A DNA stretch of 24,825 nucleotides from a bacterium (GTDB lineage Bacteria; Elusimicrobiota; Elusimicrobia; Elusimicrobiales; UBA9959), in NCBI GenBank assembly GCA_021845705.1, contig JAJZVJ010000005.1, positions 1 through 24,825 on the forward strand, read 5' to 3'. Below are positions 22,352 through 24,825 of this stretch, in pieces (within the stretch, counting starts at the first letter, position 1; each line of letters opens with the position of its first letter). The notes beneath the pieces were generated by a model. That model saw nothing but the letters and a program-made list of their open reading frames with translations, had not been told where the DNA came from and did no database searches. The position numbers were made by a program, and so were the translations under genes.

Positions 22352-22783
22352 TCAGTGCATCCCATGGCCGCCTCCGGAACCGGGGCCGGGATGGCGGTCC
22401 ATTCTCATGTCATGGCGGTACTCTTTGCGCAGTTCCTCGCGGCGCTCCATGGGGAGTTTCTGCCACTTATGGAACTTTTTTATCAGTTTTGCCCTGGCGG
22501 CTTCCGGCATGGCCTGGAAGCGGTTCCAGCGCGCGCGCAGCTCCTTGCGGCGCTCCGGCGGCATAGCCCGGAAACGTTCGAACTTGGCCTTGAGCTCCGC
22601 CTTTTTCTCCGGTTTCAGGTTCTTCCACTTCTCGTAATTGGCAAGTATGCGGGTTTTTTCTGTATCCGGCAGTTTTTCCCAGGCGGCGGTTTTTATGCCG
22701 GACGCCTCTTTCCCGGAAGCAGCGGGGAAAGGCGGTGTCGCCATAAGCAGCGCGGCTATGAGAATATACTTAGCGGTTTTCAT
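22352..22783 (-). CDS. Exported DUF3106-like helical repeat protein
   Basis: The 143-residue protein starts with a signal peptide (to about Ala22). The body is four tandem 18-residue helical repeats (for example KAKFERFRAMPPERRKEL then RARWNRFQAMPEAARAKL), with an aromatic pair, a Met/Leu-Pro turn and Glu/Arg-rich helices, as in DUF3106 proteins. The C-terminus is His/Gly-rich (DRHPGPGSGGGHGMH). It is likely periplasmic and reminiscent in design of small helical metal or stress sensors (CpxP/ZraP/CnrX type), although homology to those is not shown. Its ATG overlaps the stop of the preceding gene (ATGA), so it is part of the sigma-factor operon. Confidence 0.78.
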   Translation of the reverse strand: MKTAKYILIAALLMATPPFPAASGKEASGIKTAAWEKLPDTEKTRILANYEKWKNLKPEKKAELKAKFERFRAMPPERRKELRARWNRFQAMPEAARAKLIKKFHKWQKLPMERREELRKEYRHDMRMDRHPGPGSGGGHGMH

Positions 22784-23034
22784 AATCCCTCCAGGGCAAC
22801 GGTAGAAACTTTCACTGTTCCCGAAGAAACGGGAACGCCCGCCGGGGCGGTGGACACCGCCGCTTCGGTCTTTTCAGCGGGTTCCCGCTCAAGTATTTCA
22901 AGGTTGGAGATCAGTTCGAAATCGCTGAAAAAATCAAGGTTCTCTATCACCTCGGCCGGCGCCGCAGCCGCGGCGGCCATAGCCGCGGCGGCCAGGGCCA
23001 GGCTGAGATATGCCGTAAGCGTCCCTTTCTTCAT
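22780..23034 (-). CDS. Small exported protein of the sigma operon
   Basis: The 84-residue protein has a signal peptide or membrane anchor (Ala-rich core to about residue 25) followed by an acidic/hydrophobic segment ENLDFFSDFELISNLEIL (31-48) and a Thr/Val-rich tail. The LD-x-x-SD pattern also appears at the C-terminus of the preceding membrane protein (77-92). Both ends overlap neighbours by ATGA. The family is unknown, but such short Leu/Asp-rich proteins are common next to DUF3106 and ECF sigma genes. A role in signal transduction to the sigma factor is inferred from position only. Confidence 0.65.
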   Translation of the reverse strand: MKKGTLTAYLSLALAAAAMAAAAAAPAEVIENLDFFSDFELISNLEILEREPAEKTEAAVSTAPAGVPVSSGTVKVSTVALEGL

Positions 23035-23327
23035 AGTTCCTTTTCCGGCACGGCTTCAAGCACGTCCATGTCGCTTAGGAGGTCCAGGTGTTCCAGGAAA
23101 GCCGGGCTGACGGCCCGCGCTTCCGGCGCCGGTCCCCGCGGTTCCCTCGCCAGGAAGATCACCAGCGCGGCGGCGGCCGCCGCCGGGACCAGCAGCCAGG
23201 TTCCGGATACCGTGCTGTGTCCCGGCGCCGCGCCGATTATGTTTTTTTTCTGCCTGCGCCAGAATTCCTCCGGGCGGCGGACGGCCAGCAAAGGCGCAAG
23301 TTTTTTCACTATCTCTTCGTCTTTCAT
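23031..23327 (-). CDS. Single-pass membrane protein, candidate anti-sigma factor
   Basis: The 98-residue protein has a basic cytoplasmic N-terminus (EEFWRRQKKN), one transmembrane helix (about 43-60), and a periplasmic tail ending in FLEHLDLLSDMDVLEA (77-92). Its place directly after the ECF sigma gene, with an ATGA overlap, is where anti-sigma factors lie. It lacks the zinc-binding HxxxCxxC of ZAS-type anti-sigma domains and its cytoplasmic part is only about 40 residues, so it would be an atypical one. It could instead be a partner of the following small exported protein, with which it shares the LD-x-x-SD motif. Confidence 0.65.
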   Translation of the reverse strand: MKDEEIVKKLAPLLAVRRPEEFWRRQKKNIIGAAPGHSTVSGTWLLVPAAAAAALVIFLAREPRGPAPEARAVSPAFLEHLDLLSDMDVLEAVPEKEL

Positions 23328-23902
23328 AAATATTCCCCCAGCAAGCCGGTAAGTTTCTTGCGGGCCTCGAACCAGTTGGCTTTAACCGTTCCCTCGGCCA
23401 TCCCTAGCGTAACCGCTATTTCTGCTATGCTCAGCTCCTGCGCCCGCAGCACGGCCACTTCCCGCTGGCGGGGCGGGAGCAGGCTTATAGCCGCCTGTAC
23501 CCTGCGCTCCATATCGGCGGCCAGGGCCGCGGCTTCGGGCCTGGAGCCCGGCCTGTCCGGGATCAGGTCCTCAAGCGCCGGCGCGTCCTCTTCCGCCTCC
23601 TCGCGGCCCAGCCCAGCCCAGGAGCGGAGTTTCTTCCAGCGCCAGTAGGAGCGCACTTTGTTCGCCGCTATCCGGAGCAGCCAGGTCTTTAAGGAGCTGT
23701 CCCCCCGGAAACTTTCAAGATGTTTCCAGACGGCTATAAAAGTTTCCTGGGTTATGTCGTCCGCGGCCGCCGCGTTGCCGGTAAGCCGCAGCGCAAGAGC
23801 GTAAACCCGCCGCTGGTGCTCCTCTATGAGCCCGGCGAATCTGTCTCCCCCTGGACCTGCCGGCAAAGAGGGTGATGTTTCTTCTTTTCCTGTCCTGGTC
23901 AT
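23324..23902 (-). CDS. ECF-family RNA polymerase sigma factor
   Basis: The 192-residue protein has region 2 at about 22-90 (DDITQETFIAVWKHLESFRG, then SLKTWLLRIAANKVRSYWR) and region 4 at about 134-187 (LLPPRQREVAVLRAQ followed by a helix-turn-helix IAEIAVTLGMAEGTVKANWFEARKKL). The linker is acidic. This is the standard two-domain ECF layout. A motif AAACC, 16 bp, CGTC upstream, repeated inside the cluster, suggests autoregulation. The stop overlaps the next start (ATGA). The Shine-Dalgarno is weak (GGAAA). The inducing signal is unknown; the periplasmic His/Gly-tailed partners suggest metal or envelope stress. Confidence 0.92.
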   Translation of the reverse strand: MTRTGKEETSPSLPAGPGGDRFAGLIEEHQRRVYALALRLTGNAAAADDITQETFIAVWKHLESFRGDSSLKTWLLRIAANKVRSYWRWKKLRSWAGLGREEAEEDAPALEDLIPDRPGSRPEAAALAADMERRVQAAISLLPPRQREVAVLRAQELSIAEIAVTLGMAEGTVKANWFEARKKLTGLLGEYL

Positions 23903-23920
23903 TGTTTCCGCATAACTACT

Positions 23921-23946
23921 GACGCTTTGCCTGTTAAAAAGGTTTA
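23921..23946 (-). promoter_or_regulatory. Putative autoregulated ECF-sigma promoter of the sigma operon
   Basis: On the minus strand TAAACC (23941-23946) is followed by 16 bp and CGTC (23921-23924). This is the classical ECF form (AAC-type -35, CGTC -10). CGTC lies 18 nt before the ATG of the sigma gene. It matches the internal copy at 22319-22344, including the flanking TTTT and CAG. Confidence 0.7.
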
Positions 23947-24022
23947 AGGATGGTCTGATTTTGGCTGCATAAATATCGCGCGGGCGGGTAAAGGGCGTCC
24001 GTAAACTGACTATGGGGCTCCG

Positions 24023-24066
24023 GCCGGCGGACTACCGGCCGCCGGCGGACTACCGGCCGCCGGCGG
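24023..24066. repeat. 18-bp tandem repeat spanning the acyltransferase stop codon
   Basis: The 18-bp unit GCCGGCGGACTACCGGCC occurs at 24023-24040 and 24041-24058, with a partial third copy (24059-24066). Each complete unit carries a TAG in the acyltransferase frame (24050-24052 and 24032-24034), so the gene ends in the first unit it meets and a second in-frame stop follows six codons later. Confidence 0.8.
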
Positions 24067-24697
24067 CCAGCAGTTCTTCGGCTTCCACGGTAAGGGCGTT
24101 CAGGGTCTTTTCCAGTTCTTCGGCCTTGGCCTGGACGTCGTCCGTTTCCGAAACATGCAGAGGCTCGCCGTAGACGGCCTCTATGCGGTTGAAAGGGAGG
24201 GGGAACTGGTATTTGTCCCAGCTGCGGAGTATTAGTTTCCTGGATAGAGCGCAGGCGGCCGGGATTATCGGAACTCCGGCTTTCTGGGCCAGGAGGATAA
24301 TTCCCGGCTGCACTTTGAAGATAGGGCCCTTGGGGCCGTCGGGCGTTATAGCCACGGAATAGCCGGCGCGGGCTGATCTTATCAGGCCGCGCAGCGCCAT
24401 GATGCCGCCCGAGGTGGTGGAGCCGCGCACGAAGGTGAAGCCGAAGCGTTTCAGGATGCGGGCCATGTATTCCCCGTCCTTGCTTCTGCTGACGAGGCCG
24501 CAGATGCCGCGGTTGCGGTGCAGGTAGATCATCAGCACTTCTTGGCGGTGCCAGAGGGCGTAGACGGCCGTGCCGGGATGGTCCTTGTTTCCCTTTATGG
24601 TTATGCGGGAGGTTTTGCCCACGAGCTGTATATAAAGCCAGGCGAGGGCGGAGAGGAGCGAGTGCGGCAGCGAGTCTTTATAAAGCAGTTCGTTCAT
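24050..24697 (-). CDS. DUF374 / lysophospholipid acyltransferase family protein
   Basis: The 215-residue protein matches the DUF374 family. It shows an N-terminal hydrophobic segment, YALWHRQEVL (His of the acyltransferase motif), SRSKDGEYMARIL, RGSTTSGGIMALR and the strongly conserved TPDGPKGP. These membrane-associated enzymes transfer acyl chains in phospholipid or lipid A synthesis and often neighbour lpx or kdt genes. It lies on the same strand as, but some 3.3 kb from, the lpxB-msbA operon, separated by the sigma cluster. The ATG at 24697 has no convincing Shine-Dalgarno. The C-terminus is defined by a tandem repeat containing the stop. Confidence 0.85.
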   Translation of the reverse strand: MNELLYKDSLPHSLLSALAWLYIQLVGKTSRITIKGNKDHPGTAVYALWHRQEVLMIYLHRNRGICGLVSRSKDGEYMARILKRFGFTFVRGSTTSGGIMALRGLIRSARAGYSVAITPDGPKGPIFKVQPGIILLAQKAGVPIIPAACALSRKLILRSWDKYQFPLPFNRIEAVYGEPLHVSETDDVQAKAEELEKTLNALTVEAEELLAAGGR

Positions 24698-24766
24698 GGG
24701 GAAGGGTTATTATTGTTCTTTACTGTAAGTGAGGCTTGGGTTGCCCGGGGTGTGGGTTCGGCGGGC

Positions 24767-24811
24767 CCTCACGGAGGCCTGAGCTTGCGTAAGCGCGAAG
24801 GCCGAGTGAGG
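24767..24811. repeat. Nested palindrome, family 2, second copy
   Basis: CCTCAC (24767-24772) pairs with GTGAGG (24806-24811), GGCCT (24776-24780) with AGGCC (24799-24803), and GCTT/AAGC (24783-24794) form a tip with a GCGT loop. The core GCTTGCGTAAGCGCG and the end CCGAGTGAGG match 16557-16592 (GCTTGCATAAGCGCG and CCGAGCGAGG). The element may continue beyond the window edge. Confidence 0.6.
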
Positions 24812-24825
24812 AGGGGCGGGCACGG

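Overview
The window is a GC-rich chromosomal stretch from a Gram-negative, LPS-making bacterium. The evidence for the envelope type is lpxB, msbA, a YejM/PbgA-type protein, a beta-barrel protein ending in Phe, and many signal peptides. AUA/ATA codons are frequent and the gene order fits a deep-branching, probably uncultured lineage. Elusimicrobiota is my best guess, but it is an inference and no rRNA or other marker is present to settle it. No tRNA, rRNA or CRISPR array was recognised.

Layout, left to right. (1) 1-4309: 3' part of a YejM/PbgA-type sulfatase-fold membrane protein, then on the minus strand a secreted trypsin-like protease and a DapL/AlaC-type aminotransferase. (2) 4451-8022: two plus-strand transporters, a sodium:solute symporter with a structured leader and a CstA carbon-starvation (pyruvate/peptide) transporter. 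(3) 8026-10304: an accessory patch with a palindromic repeat, an AT-rich promoter carrying three 14-bp iterons exactly 32 bp apart, an AAA/DUF4143 ATPase, a fragment of the same repeat, and a beheaded ABC-exporter ATPase remnant. (4) 10410-13814: mostly exported proteins, namely a histidine-phosphatase-fold protein, a Cys-rich secreted protein with kinase-like motifs, a small secreted protein and a four-helix membrane protein. A second full copy of the palindromic repeat lies here. (5) 13941-16493 (minus): an operon of ZIP metal transporter, short Rel (p)ppGpp enzyme and GGQ ribosome-rescue factor. (6) 16648-20716 (minus): a lipid A operon of Gfo/Idh/MocA dehydrogenase (GnnA-like), lpxB and msbA. 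(7) 20857-23902 (minus): an ECF sigma-factor cluster with ATGA-overlapping membrane and periplasmic partners, a DUF3106-like helical repeat protein, a His/Gly-tailed secreted protein and an outer-membrane beta-barrel. (8) 24050-24697 (minus): a DUF374-type acyltransferase, probably also acting on lipid A or phospholipid.

Several parts appear to work together. YejM-like protein, GnnA-like dehydrogenase, LpxB, MsbA and the DUF374 acyltransferase are all envelope-lipid functions. The sigma cluster looks like a self-contained envelope or metal-stress circuit: two promoter elements (AAACC, 16 bp, CGTC) precede the sigma gene and an internal gene of the same cluster. The most novel-looking items are that circuit, the secreted kinase-like protein, the iteron-controlled DUF4143 gene, and two families of dispersed palindromic repeats, one with a compensatory base-pair change between its two full copies.
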